This document shows positions 52,604 to 61,811 of a stretch of DNA of 64,000 nt, in pieces. Each line of letters opens with the position of its first letter. The first letter of the stretch is position 1. Location of the stretch: assembly GCF_028553765.1 (NCBI RefSeq), contig NZ_CP067134.1, positions 725,001 to 789,000 of the forward strand, given 5' to 3'. The translations under genes and the position numbers were made by a program. Origin of the DNA: Paracoccus stylophorae (GTDB taxonomy: Bacteria > Pseudomonadota > Alphaproteobacteria > Rhodobacterales > Rhodobacteraceae). Under the pieces are notes generated by a model. It ran no database searches. It was not told the DNA's origin and worked only from the letters and a program-made list of their open reading frames with translations.

Positions 52604-55600
52604 GCGCGATGACCTCATCGGGAACCGCGCTGTTCGTGCGGCGGCCGATCCTGGCATTCGTGCTGAACGCGCTGGTCGTCATGGCGGGGCTGGCGGCCCT
52701 GCTTGGCGCCGAGATCCGCGAATTGCCGAACGTGGACCGGCCCGTCGTGACCGTCACCACCAGTTTCGCGGGCGCATCGCCCGAATCCGTCGATCAGGAA
52801 CTGATCGCCCCGATCGAGGGCGCGGTCGGCCGGGTCTCGGGCGTGCGCAGCATTTCGTCGGCGTCGCGTTTCGGGCGCGGCCGGGTGACGGTGGAATTCG
52901 ACGACAATGTCGATATCGACGTGGCCGCCACCGATGTCCGCGACGCGGTGGCGCGGATCACCAACGACCTGCCCGAGGATGCGGACCGTCCCGAAATCGT
53001 CAAGGCGGACGCCGATGCACAGCCGGTGATGCGCATCGCGGTGACGTCGGACGCGCGTTCGCCCCAGGACCTGACCGCCATCGTGCAGGACCGGATCGAG
53101 GATCTGATCATTTCGGTCGACGGGGTCGCCGATCTTCAGATCTACGGCGACCGCGAGCCGATTTTCCGCGTGGATATCGACCAGCTGGCGCTTGCAAGCC
53201 GGGGGCTGACGCTTGGCGATGTGCAACGCACGCTGGCCGATGTGGCGCTGGACACGCCCGCGGGCGATCTGGCCGGCAGCACCCAGTCGATCAACGTGCG
53301 CACGACCGCAAGCGTGGCAACGCCCGAGGCGTTCGAGGCGCTGGAAATCATCCCGAATGTCAGGATCGGCGACATCGCGCGCGTCACCCTGGGCCCTGCG
53401 CCCGGCGACACGGTCCTGCGGGCGGACGGACGGCAGGGCGTGGGGATGGGGGTGATCCGTCAGGCGACGTCGAACACGCTGTCGATCTCGTCGGATGTGC
53501 ATGACGTCGTGGCACAACTGAACCGGACCCTGCCCGGCGATGTCAGCGTCTTCGTCACCTCGGACGATGCGACGTTCATCTCGGGCTCGATCGAAGAGGT
53601 GGTCAAGACCCTGGGCTTTGCGATTGCCATCGTGGTGGCGGTCATCTTCCTGTTCCTGCGCGATTTCCGCGCCACGATCATCCCCGCCCTGACCCTGCCG
53701 GTCGCGCTGGTGGGCACGCTGGCCGGGATCTACCTGGTCGGGTTCTCGATCAATATCCTGACGCTGCTGGCGCTGGTGCTGGCGACCGGCATGGTGGTGG
53801 ACGACGCCATCGTGGTGCTGGAAAACATCGTGCGTCAGCGCGGGCTGGGCATGGGGCCGCGCGCGGCCGCCGTTCACGGCACGTCGCAGGTGTTCTTTGC
53901 GGTGGTGACGACCACGGCGACGCTGGCCGCGGTCTTTGTGCCGCTGTCGTTCCTGCCCGGACAGGCCGGCGGGCTGTTTCGCGAATTCGGGTTCACGCTG
54001 GCGATGGCGGTGGCGCTGTCGTCGGTCGTGGCGCTCAGCCTGTGCCCGGTGCTGGCCAGCCGGCTTCTGACCAAACCGCCGAAAAAGGACGCGCGCGGGC
54101 CGATGATCTGGCTGGGCGCCCGGCTGATGCGGCTTTACGAGACGACGCTGCGCGGCGCTCTGGCGATGCCCTATGTCATCGTGCTGATCGCCGTGCTGGT
54201 CGCGGCGACGGCGGTGATGGTGGCCGGCAGCATCCGGCAGGAACTGACGCCGCCCGAAGATCGCGCCGTGGCCCTGCTGCGCGTCACGGCGCCGCCCGGC
54301 GTGTCGCTGGATTACACGCAGTCGAAGATGCGGCAGATCGAGGATGCGGTCGCCCCCTTGCTGGACAGCGGCGAGATCATCCACATGTTCGCCTTCAGCG
54401 GCTTCAGCGCCAATAATCGCGGCTTCATGGTGTTCACCCTGGCCGACTGGGCCGACCGCGCGCGCAGCCAGCAGGAGATCGTGGCCGACATCAACCGGCG
54501 GCTTGCCGATGTGATCGGTGTGCGCGCCTTTGCGATCCAGCCCAACTCGCTTGGCATCAGGGGCGCGGGCCGGGGTCTGGCCTTTGCCATCACCGGCAAC
54601 AATTACGATCAGCTGTCGCAGGTGGCCGATGCCATGATCGACCGGTTGCGCCAGATCCCCGGCATGGGTCAGGTGCGGCTGGAATACGAACGCACGCAGC
54701 CGCAGCTTTTCGTGCAGATAGATCGCGAACTGGCCGCCGATCTGGGGGTCGAGATCACCGGGCTGGGGCCGGCCCTGCAGGCGGTTCTGGACGGGCGCGA
54801 CGTGGCCTCGGTCTTTATCGACGACAAAAGCTATGACGTGCAGATGCTGTCCACCGCCGATCCCATCGACGATCCCGGCGATCTGGAAAGCGTCTTCGTG
54901 CGGGCCGGCAACGGCATGATGGTGCCGATGTCCAGCTTCGTCACGCTTGAGGAACGCGCCGTCGCCCCGGAACTGAGCCGCGAGGAACAGAACCGGTCGG
55001 TGGAACTGACCGCCGGGCTGACGCCCGAGATGTCACTGGGCGACGCGCTGGCGCAGGTGATCGAGATCGGGGATGAGGTGCTGGCCCCCGAAAACCGCAT
55101 CGTGCCGCTGGCCGAGGCGGCAACGCTGGACCAGACCAGTTCCGGCATCGTCGTCACCTTCGGCTTTGCCATCCTGATCGTGTTTCTGGTGCTGTCCGCG
55201 CAGTTCGAAAGCTTCATCTCTGCCATCGTGGTGATGGCGACCGTGCCGCTTGGGCTGGCCTGCGCGGTGTTCGCGCTGCTGCTGACCGGGCAAAGCCTGA
55301 ATGTCTACAGCCAGATCGGGCTGGTCATGCTGATCGGGATCATGGCCAAGAACGGCATCCTGATCGTCGAGTTCGCCAACCAGCTGCGCGACAAGGGCGA
55401 CGATGTGCACGACGCCATTCTGGGCGCCTCGACCATCCGTCTGCGCCCGGTGATGATGACCATGACCTCGACCGTGCTGGGCGGGGTGCCGCTGGTGCTG
55501 TCCTCGGGCGCGGGCGCCGAGGCGCGCGAGGCCCTGGGATGGGTGATCGTCGGCGGGCTGGGGCTGGCCACGCTGTCGACGCTGTACCTGACGCCGGTGG

Positions 55601-55695
55601 CCTATCTGCTGCTGGCGCGGTTCTCGACCCCCAAGGCCCGGGAAGAGGCGCGGCTTCGCGATGAACTTGACGCCGCGCAAAGCCAGAGCGCCTGA
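52600..55695 (+). CDS. RND-family multidrug efflux pump (AcrB-like permease)
   Basis: A 1031-aa inner-membrane proton antiporter of the hydrophobe/amphiphile efflux family. There are 12 membrane helices in the usual 1+5 and 1+5 pattern with two large periplasmic loops. The proton-relay helix shows 'LVLATGMVVDDAIVVLENI' with the two conserved Asp, and the second half has 'MLIGIMAKNGILIVEFANQL' with Lys. GTG at 52600 overlaps the adaptor stop; an ATG lies three codons on. No outer-membrane factor gene is nearby. Confidence 0.94.
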   Translation: MSAMTSSGTALFVRRPILAFVLNALVVMAGLAALLGAEIRELPNVDRPVVTVTTSFAGASPESVDQELIAPIEGAVGRVSGVRSISSASRFGRGRVTVEFDDNVDIDVAATDVRDAVARITNDLPEDADRPEIVKADADAQPVMRIAVTSDARSPQDLTAIVQDRIEDLIISVDGVADLQIYGDREPIFRVDIDQLALASRGLTLGDVQRTLADVALDTPAGDLAGSTQSINVRTTASVATPEAFEALEIIPNVRIGDIARVTLGPAPGDTVLRADGRQGVGMGVIRQATSNTLSISSDVHDVVAQLNRTLPGDVSVFVTSDDATFISGSIEEVVKTLGFAIAIVVAVIFLFLRDFRATIIPALTLPVALVGTLAGIYLVGFSINILTLLALVLATGMVVDDAIVVLENIVRQRGLGMGPRAAAVHGTSQVFFAVVTTTATLAAVFVPLSFLPGQAGGLFREFGFTLAMAVALSSVVALSLCPVLASRLLTKPPKKDARGPMIWLGARLMRLYETTLRGALAMPYVIVLIAVLVAATAVMVAGSIRQELTPPEDRAVALLRVTAPPGVSLDYTQSKMRQIEDAVAPLLDSGEIIHMFAFSGFSANNRGFMVFTLADWADRARSQQEIVADINRRLADVIGVRAFAIQPNSLGIRGAGRGLAFAITGNNYDQLSQVADAMIDRLRQIPGMGQVRLEYERTQPQLFVQIDRELAADLGVEITGLGPALQAVLDGRDVASVFIDDKSYDVQMLSTADPIDDPGDLESVFVRAGNGMMVPMSSFVTLEERAVAPELSREEQNRSVELTAGLTPEMSLGDALAQVIEIGDEVLAPENRIVPLAEAATLDQTSSGIVVTFGFAILIVFLVLSAQFESFISAIVVMATVPLGLACAVFALLLTGQSLNVYSQIGLVMLIGIMAKNGILIVEFANQLRDKGDDVHDAILGASTIRLRPVMMTMTSTVLGGVPLVLSSGAGAEAREALGWVIVGGLGLATLSTLYLTPVAYLLLARFSTPKAREEARLRDELDAAQSQSA

Positions 55696-55742
55696 AGCGG
55701 CGCTGCCTGCGCGGATGCAACCGCCCGCTCCGGCACGAAGAT

Positions 55743-55770
55743 GCCGCCCCCGATGACGACCGGGGGTGGC
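55743..55770. terminator. Bidirectional hairpin between efflux and TRAP genes
   Basis: GCCGCCCCCG (55743-55752) pairs with CGGGGGTGGC (55761-55770) over ten pairs, one of them a G-U type wobble, with an 8-nt loop. It sits between two convergent transcription units (pump ends 55695, DctM ends 55799). No T-tract on either side. Confidence 0.5.
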
Positions 55771-55798
55771 ATGGCGATGTCGGTTTCCGCGCGCGGCG

Positions 55799-57061
55799 TC
55801 AGAACGGTCTTATCGTCCACGGCACGAAGATGACCAGCAGGATCACGGCAATCGAGGCGACGATATAAGGCACGACCAGCCGCGACAGCCGCATGATCGG
55901 GATCTCGCTCAGCGCGGCCGCGATATAAAGCCCGGTGCCCACCGGCGGCGTCAGCAGGCCCAGAACCAGCGTCATCGACATCACGACCCCGAACTGGATC
56001 GGGTCGATGCCGTAATCCGCGGTCGCCACCGGCAGCAGGATTGGCGTCAGGATGATCAGCGCGGCGATGCCGTCAAGGAACATTCCCACCACCATCAGCG
56101 TGCCCATGATCAGCAGCATGAAGATCAGCGGATCGCCGGTCAGCGAGACGATGAAGGCCGCGACCGCCTGCGGGATCTGGTTGAAGGTCAGCACCCATCC
56201 GAAGACCTTCGCGGCCATGATCAGGAACAGCACGATGGCCGTGTTGGTCACCGTCCGGTCAATGATCACCGGCAAACGGTGCAGCGGCAGTTCGCGGAAC
56301 ACGACCGCGCCGAACAGCAGGGCCACGACGATGGCGACCGCGGCGCTTTCGGTCGGGGTGAAGATGCCCCAGCTGATGCCGCCGATGATGGTCAGCGGGA
56401 TCAGCATCGTCGCCAGACCCGGAATCGTGGCCTTCAGGCGCGACCCCTGCGGCAGCGGCGCGCCCGCATGTCCCTTCTGGCGATGCTTGCCCGCCTGCCA
56501 CAGCGCGATGGCCAGGATCAGCGCGAACAGGGTCACGCCGGGCACGATGCCGGCCATGAACATCTCGGCAATCGAGACCTGCGCGATCACGCCATAGATG
56601 ATGAACACCATCGAGGGCGGGATGATCGGGCCCAGAAGGCCGGCGCTGGCCGTGATCGAGGCCGCATAGCCGCGGTCATAGCCGTCCTTTTCCATCTCGG
56701 GGACGACGACCCGCGACATCACCGCCATCTGCGCCGTGGCCGATCCCATGATCGCGGCCAGGGCAAGGTTCGCGACCAGGTTCACGATGACCAGGTTATG
56801 CGGCAGCCGCTGCAACCAGACGCGGGCCGCGATGATGATCCGCCGCGTCACCCCCCTTTCGTTCATGATCTCGCCCAGAAGCACGAACAGCGGAATCGCC
56901 AGCAGGTCGAAATTCTCGACCGAGCCGAACAGGATCTGCGGAATCGAGTTCAGGATCTGAAGATTGCCGGTGGTGAGGACGAAAACGATGGTGGCGGCCA
57001 GCAGCACGAAGGCGATGGGCATCGCCGCCAGCATCAGCGTCAGAAAGGACAGCCCGGTCAT
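55799..57061 (-). CDS. TRAP transporter large permease (DctM)
   Basis: A 420-aa DctM-type protein with about 12 helices, the ion-coupled translocation subunit of TRAP transporters. Typical segments are 'LFGSVENFDLLAIPLFVLLG' near the N-terminus, 'ITASAGLLGPIIPPSMVFII' and the C-terminal 'LTPPVGTGLYIAAALSEIP'. The start at 57061 overlaps the DctQ gene by 4 bp. It belongs to the operon of gentisate catabolism, so gentisate or a close aromatic acid is the probable substrate. Confidence 0.94.
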   Translation of the reverse strand: MTGLSFLTLMLAAMPIAFVLLAATIVFVLTTGNLQILNSIPQILFGSVENFDLLAIPLFVLLGEIMNERGVTRRIIIAARVWLQRLPHNLVIVNLVANLALAAIMGSATAQMAVMSRVVVPEMEKDGYDRGYAASITASAGLLGPIIPPSMVFIIYGVIAQVSIAEMFMAGIVPGVTLFALILAIALWQAGKHRQKGHAGAPLPQGSRLKATIPGLATMLIPLTIIGGISWGIFTPTESAAVAIVVALLFGAVVFRELPLHRLPVIIDRTVTNTAIVLFLIMAAKVFGWVLTFNQIPQAVAAFIVSLTGDPLIFMLLIMGTLMVVGMFLDGIAALIILTPILLPVATADYGIDPIQFGVVMSMTLVLGLLTPPVGTGLYIAAALSEIPIMRLSRLVVPYIVASIAVILLVIFVPWTIRPF

Positions 57062-57576
57062 ATTTCCATCCCCTTGTCGGTCGCCAGCTCGATCGGCTGA
57101 TGGCCGGTGACGGCCTCGGCCAGGTCGGCCAGAACATGGATCAGCGCAAAGGCCGAGAAGACCGGCACGATCCAGTAAAAGGGCGATTTCGCCCAGCCAA
57201 GAGTGATGATCTGTTCGAACGCGACGGCGGGCGAGACCACCCATGTCGCCGAGGTCCACAGCAGCGTGGCAAGGATCGCCGCGACCAGCGCCAGCACGAT
57301 CAGGTCCACGATCCTGCGGATGCCCACGGGCAGATGTTCGGTCAGCAGGGTGACGCCGATCTGCGCGCGGTCATGGATCGTGATCGAGGTGGCGACGAAG
57401 GCCAGCCAGACCAGCAGGATCGCGGCGATTTCCTCTGCGAAGAAGATCGGCTGACCGATCACATAGCGCATCCCGACATTCGCCACGATCAGCGCCACGA
57501 ACGCCACGACCAGCACCCTGCTGGCCCACCGTTCGGCGCGGGCCAGCAGATGCGAAAGGGTGGACAGCCAGATCAT
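57058..57576 (-). CDS. TRAP transporter small permease (DctQ)
   Basis: A 172-aa DctQ-type protein with four membrane helices and the family motif 'FFAEEIAAILLVWLAFVATS'. It couples the binding protein to DctM. It overlaps both neighbours by 4 bp, so the three TRAP genes are co-translated. Confidence 0.93.
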   Translation of the reverse strand: MIWLSTLSHLLARAERWASRVLVVAFVALIVANVGMRYVIGQPIFFAEEIAAILLVWLAFVATSITIHDRAQIGVTLLTEHLPVGIRRIVDLIVLALVAAILATLLWTSATWVVSPAVAFEQIITLGWAKSPFYWIVPVFSAFALIHVLADLAEAVTGHQPIELATDKGMEI

Positions 57577-58565
57577 TGGCCTTCGGCATCCGCAATGAAG
57601 CGCTGGATGATCTCGTCGCCGGCAAAGCTGTCGCGCACCGCCTGATTGGCCTCGGCAAAGATTTCGGCGCCGTTTTCCAGCCGCACGATCTCGACCTTGC
57701 CCTCAAGCGCGGCGAGATTGGCGGTCTCGGCCTCGACCTGCTGCTCGGTGCCCCAGGCCAGCGCCTCTTGCGAGACGGTGGTGAAAGCCTCTTGCTGTTC
57801 GGGCGACAGCGACGACCAGGTGCCGGCGTTGACGACCAGGACGGCCGGGAACGGCATGTGGTTGGTGATCGTCAGCCCCTTGGCGACCTCGTCGAACTTC
57901 AGCCCGACCAGCGCGTCAAGGTCGATGTCGATGCCTTCCAGCAGGCCGCTTTGCAGGCCCTGATAGACCTCGGTCAGGTTCACCGGCGTCGGCACCGCGC
58001 CGATGGCGTCCCACCAGGTCTTCATCGCCGGGAACGGCACGATGCGGATCTTCTTCTGCGCCAGATCGGCGGGGCCGGTGGCCGGGGCGTCCTTCATCAG
58101 GATGTGGCGCTGCCCGGCAAAGGTATAGCCCAGCCCGACAAGATTGGCCTGCTGCAACTGATCCTGCATCTCTTGGGCGGCGGGGCTGTCGGCGGCGCTG
58201 GCGGCGTCGCGGACATCCGAAAACAGGTAGGGGGTGAACCATCCCTGCAACGAGGGCGCGCGCAGGCTGGTGATGGCGACCGTCATCAGGCCGCTGTCCA
58301 GAAGCCCGCTGGACAGCTGCTGGAACATCTCCTGCTCGACGCCCAACTGGCCGGCGGGAAACACCGCCAGCGTCAGATCGCCGCCGGTCGCCTCGGGCAG
58401 GTTCTCGGCGATGCGGTTGGCGACCTTGGTCCAGACATGGTTCGGCGGCGTGATCACGCCCATGCGCAACTCGCGCGCATCGGCGGTGCCGGCCCATGAG
58501 GCCAGGGCAGTCGTGGCAAGGGCGGCGGCAATGGCCAGCCGGCGGGTCAGTTTCACGATCGACAT
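57573..58565 (-). CDS. TRAP transporter substrate-binding protein (DctP)
   Basis: A 330-aa DctP-type binding protein with signal peptide (residues 1-30, ending 'TADA'). Family features are 'VAVFPAGQLGVEQEMFQQL'-type binding region near residue 80, the conserved Arg region 'KKIRIVPFPAMKTWWDAIGA' and 'VYQGLQSGLLEGID'. It captures an organic acid in the periplasm. Start chosen at 58565, where the signal peptide begins; upstream in-frame codons overlap the maiA spacer. Confidence 0.93.
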   Translation of the reverse strand: MSIVKLTRRLAIAAALATTALASWAGTADARELRMGVITPPNHVWTKVANRIAENLPEATGGDLTLAVFPAGQLGVEQEMFQQLSSGLLDSGLMTVAITSLRAPSLQGWFTPYLFSDVRDAASAADSPAAQEMQDQLQQANLVGLGYTFAGQRHILMKDAPATGPADLAQKKIRIVPFPAMKTWWDAIGAVPTPVNLTEVYQGLQSGLLEGIDIDLDALVGLKFDEVAKGLTITNHMPFPAVLVVNAGTWSSLSPEQQEAFTTVSQEALAWGTEQQVEAETANLAALEGKVEIVRLENGAEIFAEANQAVRDSFAGDEIIQRFIADAEGQ

Positions 58566-58590
58566 AAGCGTTCCTCCCTGGATGTCGGTC

Positions 58591-59232
58591 TTATACGGCG
58601 TCGGGTTGACGCGCGGGGTGGGCATCGGCGAATTCGGGCATCGCCTCGCAGGCGGCGCGGATGGCCTGCAACCGCGGCCAGGCGTCGGTGGACAGCCCGA
58701 AACGGTCGGCCGAGAACATCTGCGGAATCAGGCAGATATCGGCAAGACCGGGTGTGTCGCCAAAGGTGAAACGGCCTTCATGGGATTGCGCGTCGGCGAT
58801 GGCTTCGCAGGCGTCCAGCCCTTGGGCGATCCAGTGCCGGCACCAGGCATCGGTGTCGTCCTGATCCCGCCCATAGGTTTCCTTGAGGAAGTTCAGCACC
58901 CGCAGATTCTGCAGCGGATGGATTTCGCAGGCGATGATCTGGGCAAAGGCCCGCACATGCGCCCGCTCGGTCGGATCGTCGGGCAGCAGACGCGGGTCGG
59001 GATGCGTCTCGTCCAGCCATTCGATGATCGACAGCGATTGCGTCAGCCGCGCCTCGCCCGTGTCCAGCATCGGCACCAGACCCTGCGGGTTCAGGGCCAG
59101 ATATTCCTTGGTCCGGTGCTCATTCTTGCGCAGGTTCACCGCGACGAACTCGGGCGCGATCCGCTTCAGATTGAAGGCGATGCGGCAGCGATAGGCCGAC
59201 GACGACCGGAAATAGCCATGAAACGTCATCAT
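58591..59232 (-). CDS. maiA: Maleylpyruvate/maleylacetoacetate isomerase (zeta GST)
   Basis: A 213-aa glutathione S-transferase of the zeta class. The N-terminal 'YFRSSSAYRCRIAFNLKRI' carries the catalytic Ser-Ser-x-x-x-Arg pattern, and 'QGLVPMLDTGEARLTQSLSI' binds glutathione. In a gentisate pathway this enzyme isomerises maleylpyruvate to fumarylpyruvate; the same family acts on maleylacetoacetate in tyrosine breakdown. Its start overlaps the stop of the hydrolase gene by 4 bp (ATGA), and the TRAP genes follow. Confidence 0.9.
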   Translation of the reverse strand: MMTFHGYFRSSSAYRCRIAFNLKRIAPEFVAVNLRKNEHRTKEYLALNPQGLVPMLDTGEARLTQSLSIIEWLDETHPDPRLLPDDPTERAHVRAFAQIIACEIHPLQNLRVLNFLKETYGRDQDDTDAWCRHWIAQGLDACEAIADAQSHEGRFTFGDTPGLADICLIPQMFSADRFGLSTDAWPRLQAIRAACEAMPEFADAHPARQPDAV

Positions 59233-59927
59233 TCGGGCTGACCCACGGTCAACTCCACCGGGTCCAGCCCATCGATCGTGCCGCGGATCACGGCACCGGG
59301 GTCGACCGCGCCGACGCCCGCCGGGGTGCCGGTATAGATCAGGTCGCCCGGCGCGAGGTGATAGAATTTCGACAGATCCGAGATCAGTTCGGCGACCGAC
59401 CAGATCAGGTCCGACAGGCGCGCATCCTGACGCAGTTCGCCGTCGACCGTCAGCTGAACCTTCTGATCGCCGATCTCACCGAAATCGGCGGCCTTTGTCA
59501 GCGCCGCGATGACCGAGCTGCCCTCGACATCCTTGCCCAGATCCCAGGGCCGGCCCTTTTCGCGGGCCACCAGCTGCAAATCGCGGCGCGTCATGTCCAG
59601 CCCGGCAGCGTAGCCATAGACCGCCTGCATCGCCTCGTCGACGGACACCCGGAACACCGGTTTGCCGATGGCCACGACGAACTCCATCTCATAGTGAAAG
59701 TTCTTCGTGCCGGGCGGATAGGGATAGGTCTCGCCCGAAGGCAGGATCGTCAGCGCGGACTTGGTGAAATAGAACGGCGCCTCGCGATCCACCTCGACCC
59801 CCATCTCGGCGGCATGGGCGGCATAGTTCCGCCCGACGCAGAAGACGCGGTGCACGGGATATGCGGCAGATTCGCCGTTGACGGGAACGGTGGGCCAAGC
59901 GGGCGATTCAAAAAGGGTCTGGCTCAT
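59229..59927 (-). CDS. Fumarylpyruvate hydrolase (FAH family)
   Basis: A 232-aa fumarylacetoacetate-hydrolase-fold protein. 'VFCVGRNYAAHAAEMG' and 'PFYFTKSALTILPSG' are the family entry motifs, the metal ligands lie in 'NFHYEMEFVVAIG' (two Glu) and 'YAAGLDMTRRDLQ' (Asp). In this context it cleaves fumarylpyruvate into fumarate and pyruvate, the last step of gentisate catabolism. The ATG at 59927 has GAGGA upstream; the TTG just before it is not preferred. Confidence 0.92.
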   Translation of the reverse strand: MSQTLFESPAWPTVPVNGESAAYPVHRVFCVGRNYAAHAAEMGVEVDREAPFYFTKSALTILPSGETYPYPPGTKNFHYEMEFVVAIGKPVFRVSVDEAMQAVYGYAAGLDMTRRDLQLVAREKGRPWDLGKDVEGSSVIAALTKAADFGEIGDQKVQLTVDGELRQDARLSDLIWSVAELISDLSKFYHLAPGDLIYTGTPAGVGAVDPGAVIRGTIDGLDPVELTVGQPE

Positions 59928-60070
59928 CAATCAAGTCCTCTCGTTCATCTGTCGGTCAGTTGCTTCATCGGGAATCCGCGCCACCGGTTGCGGCACGGAA
60001 ATGATCGGGTCTTTGGGGCCGCGGCCGCGGAAACGTGGCGAAACGTGCCTGTCGTCATAGTCGTGGATTT

Positions 60071-60628
60071 TCAGCCTGACGCCAGATTTTCTTTCAACGC
60101 CGCCGGCAGGTCGCGGGTCCGGCCTCCGGCGCGAAGATCCAGGGCCGCGCGCCACAGGGTTTCGGCATGCAGCCGGGGCATGTCGCGCGCGGGCATTCGG
60201 CCACAGGACAGATTGACCTCGGTATCCCATTCGGCATCGGTCAGGTCGCGCCAGACGACGTTCAGATGCACCTCGGCATGGGCTGCCAGATGGCGCAGGG
60301 CGCGGGAGGGCAGGGTTTCGGCCAGATCAAGGGCGGCGGTTCCGGTCTCGGCCCGGTCGCCCTGTTTTCCGGTCGCATCCTCAAGCGCCTGCGCGATCTC
60401 GCGCGCCTCCAGCGCGGCGGCGGCGATCACCCGGCGCCGGGTCCAGCCCTCGCGGGCCGAGACGGTCCACAGGGCTGCCTCGTCCAGACCGTTCACGATC
60501 CGCGCCAGATAGGCGGTGCCGCGGCGCGCCATGTCCAGCGCCTCGGCCGGGGCGGTTTCGGCGTCATAGCGTGCCCCGGCCCCCTGGCGCGCGCGCAGCT
60601 CGGCGCGCGCTTCGTCGAGGCTGCTCAT
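60071..60628 (-). CDS. DinB-like maleylpyruvate isomerase-family protein, metal site apparently lost
   Basis: A 185-aa protein with the N-terminal fold of mycothiol-dependent maleylpyruvate isomerases (DinB/MDMPI-type four-helix bundle). The family motif 'GWTR' is kept, but the following His of the metal site is replaced ('RRRVIAAAALEARE'), and the C-terminal motif after 'RMPARD' reads 'HAETLWRAALDLRAGG' where Glu and His ligands are expected. So the metal centre seems lost, and the zeta GST next door can do the reaction. The start overlaps the stop of the gentisate dioxygenase gene by 4 bp. Confidence 0.8.
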   Translation of the reverse strand: MSSLDEARAELRARQGAGARYDAETAPAEALDMARRGTAYLARIVNGLDEAALWTVSAREGWTRRRVIAAAALEAREIAQALEDATGKQGDRAETGTAALDLAETLPSRALRHLAAHAEVHLNVVWRDLTDAEWDTEVNLSCGRMPARDMPRLHAETLWRAALDLRAGGRTRDLPAALKENLASG

Positions 60629-61701
60629 GCCTCGGCCTCGACCAGCGTGCGCTGAAAGTTCAGCCGTTCGATGATCGGGGCATCCGAAAAGCGGAACAGG
60701 TCGAACTGCGTTTCGGCCTGCAACGACCAGGCGACCCAGGACGGGATGACGAAGATGTCGCCCTTTTCAAGTTTCCGGGTCTCGCCGTTCATCACCACCG
60801 CGCCGCGCCCCTCGAACACCTGGAACACGGTCGAGCCGACTTCGCGCCGCGTGGGCGTCTCGGTGCCTTCGCGCAGCCGGTGGAATTCGGCCCGGATGGT
60901 CGGCATCACGTCGCCGCCAGTGGTCGGGTTGACGTAACGCACCGCCGCGTGGCCCTGTTCGACCGTCGCCGGCTGACCCTCATCCTCCAGCAGCAATTGC
61001 TGGGTCAGGGCCTCATCGGTGAATTTCCAGCGATAGGCGCCGATCGGGCTGGCCGCGGTGTTCTGCAACTGCGACAGCGGGCGCAGGCCCGGATGGCACC
61101 ACAGCCTTTCGCTGCGGGAATAGCGCGGGGTGGCATAATCGGTCACGCGGTCGGCGCCGAACTCGAAGAAGCCCACATCGTTCTGGAAGCTGAACGGAAT
61201 GTCCAGACCGTCGATCCAGGCCATGGGATGATCGGTGTCGTTGTGATGCCCGTGAAAGCACCAGCCCGGCGTCAGCAGGAAATCCCCGCGCGACATCCGC
61301 ACCGGATCGCCGTTGACGACCGTCCAGACGCCTTCGCCCTCGATCACGAAGCGGAATGCGTTCTGCGAATGGCGATGTTCGGGCGCGGTCTCGCGCGGGC
61401 CCAGATACTGGATCGCGCACCACAGCGTGGGCGAGATATAGGCCTCGCCGCCAAGGCCGGGATTGGCGAGGCCAAGGGCCCGCCGCTCGCCGCCGCGGCC
61501 GACGGGGACCAGATCGCCCGATTGCTTGGCCAGCGGATAAAGATCGGACCATTTCCAGACATGCGCGACGGCTTTTGGCCGGGGCTGCTGGGGCATCAGG
61601 TCGCCAAGCTGCGTCCATAGCGGGTTCAGGTGGTTGTCCTTGAACCCCTGATACAGGCGACGCAGTTCGGGGGTGTCTTCGGGTTGCATGGCGTTGTCCA
61701 T
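60625..61701 (-). CDS. Gentisate 1,2-dioxygenase
   Basis: A 358-aa bicupin dioxygenase that opens the ring of gentisate (2,5-dihydroxybenzoate) to maleylpyruvate using Fe(II) and O2. The iron site is in the first cupin, 'APEHRHSQNAFRFVIEGEG' (His-x-His) with 'LTPGWCFHGHHND' further on; the second cupin has 'FQVFEGRGAVVMNG'. The start at 61701 has a strong GGAGGAGG RBS. First gene of the leftward operon (dioxygenase, MPI-like protein, FAH hydrolase, zeta GST, TRAP). No hydroxylase that makes gentisate is in the window. Confidence 0.94.
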   Translation of the reverse strand: MDNAMQPEDTPELRRLYQGFKDNHLNPLWTQLGDLMPQQPRPKAVAHVWKWSDLYPLAKQSGDLVPVGRGGERRALGLANPGLGGEAYISPTLWCAIQYLGPRETAPEHRHSQNAFRFVIEGEGVWTVVNGDPVRMSRGDFLLTPGWCFHGHHNDTDHPMAWIDGLDIPFSFQNDVGFFEFGADRVTDYATPRYSRSERLWCHPGLRPLSQLQNTAASPIGAYRWKFTDEALTQQLLLEDEGQPATVEQGHAAVRYVNPTTGGDVMPTIRAEFHRLREGTETPTRREVGSTVFQVFEGRGAVVMNGETRKLEKGDIFVIPSWVAWSLQAETQFDLFRFSDAPIIERLNFQRTLVEAEA

Positions 61702-61735
61702 CGTTCCTCCTCCAGGGCGATTCGCTGTGCGTTAT

Positions 61736-61766
61736 GATACGTATACTAATTGTTAGTCTACGTGTA
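61736..61766. promoter_or_regulatory. MarR operator palindrome in the gentisate/marR promoter
   Basis: Two 14-bp arms, GATACGTATACTAA and TTAGTCTACGTGTA, form an inverted repeat (11 of 14 matches) around TTG. It lies in the 110-bp divergent gap between the gentisate dioxygenase and MarR genes, 35 bp upstream of the dioxygenase start. Size and symmetry fit a MarR dimer; binding would control both directions. Confidence 0.75.
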
Positions 61767-61811
61767 AACAGCGGACTTGCTATTGCGGCGCGCGGCGTTA
61801 AAGCTGTGCTG

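Noticed and set aside
52615..54384. 589-codon minus-strand ORF opposite the RND pump
   Set aside because: Antisense shadow of a well recognised pump gene.
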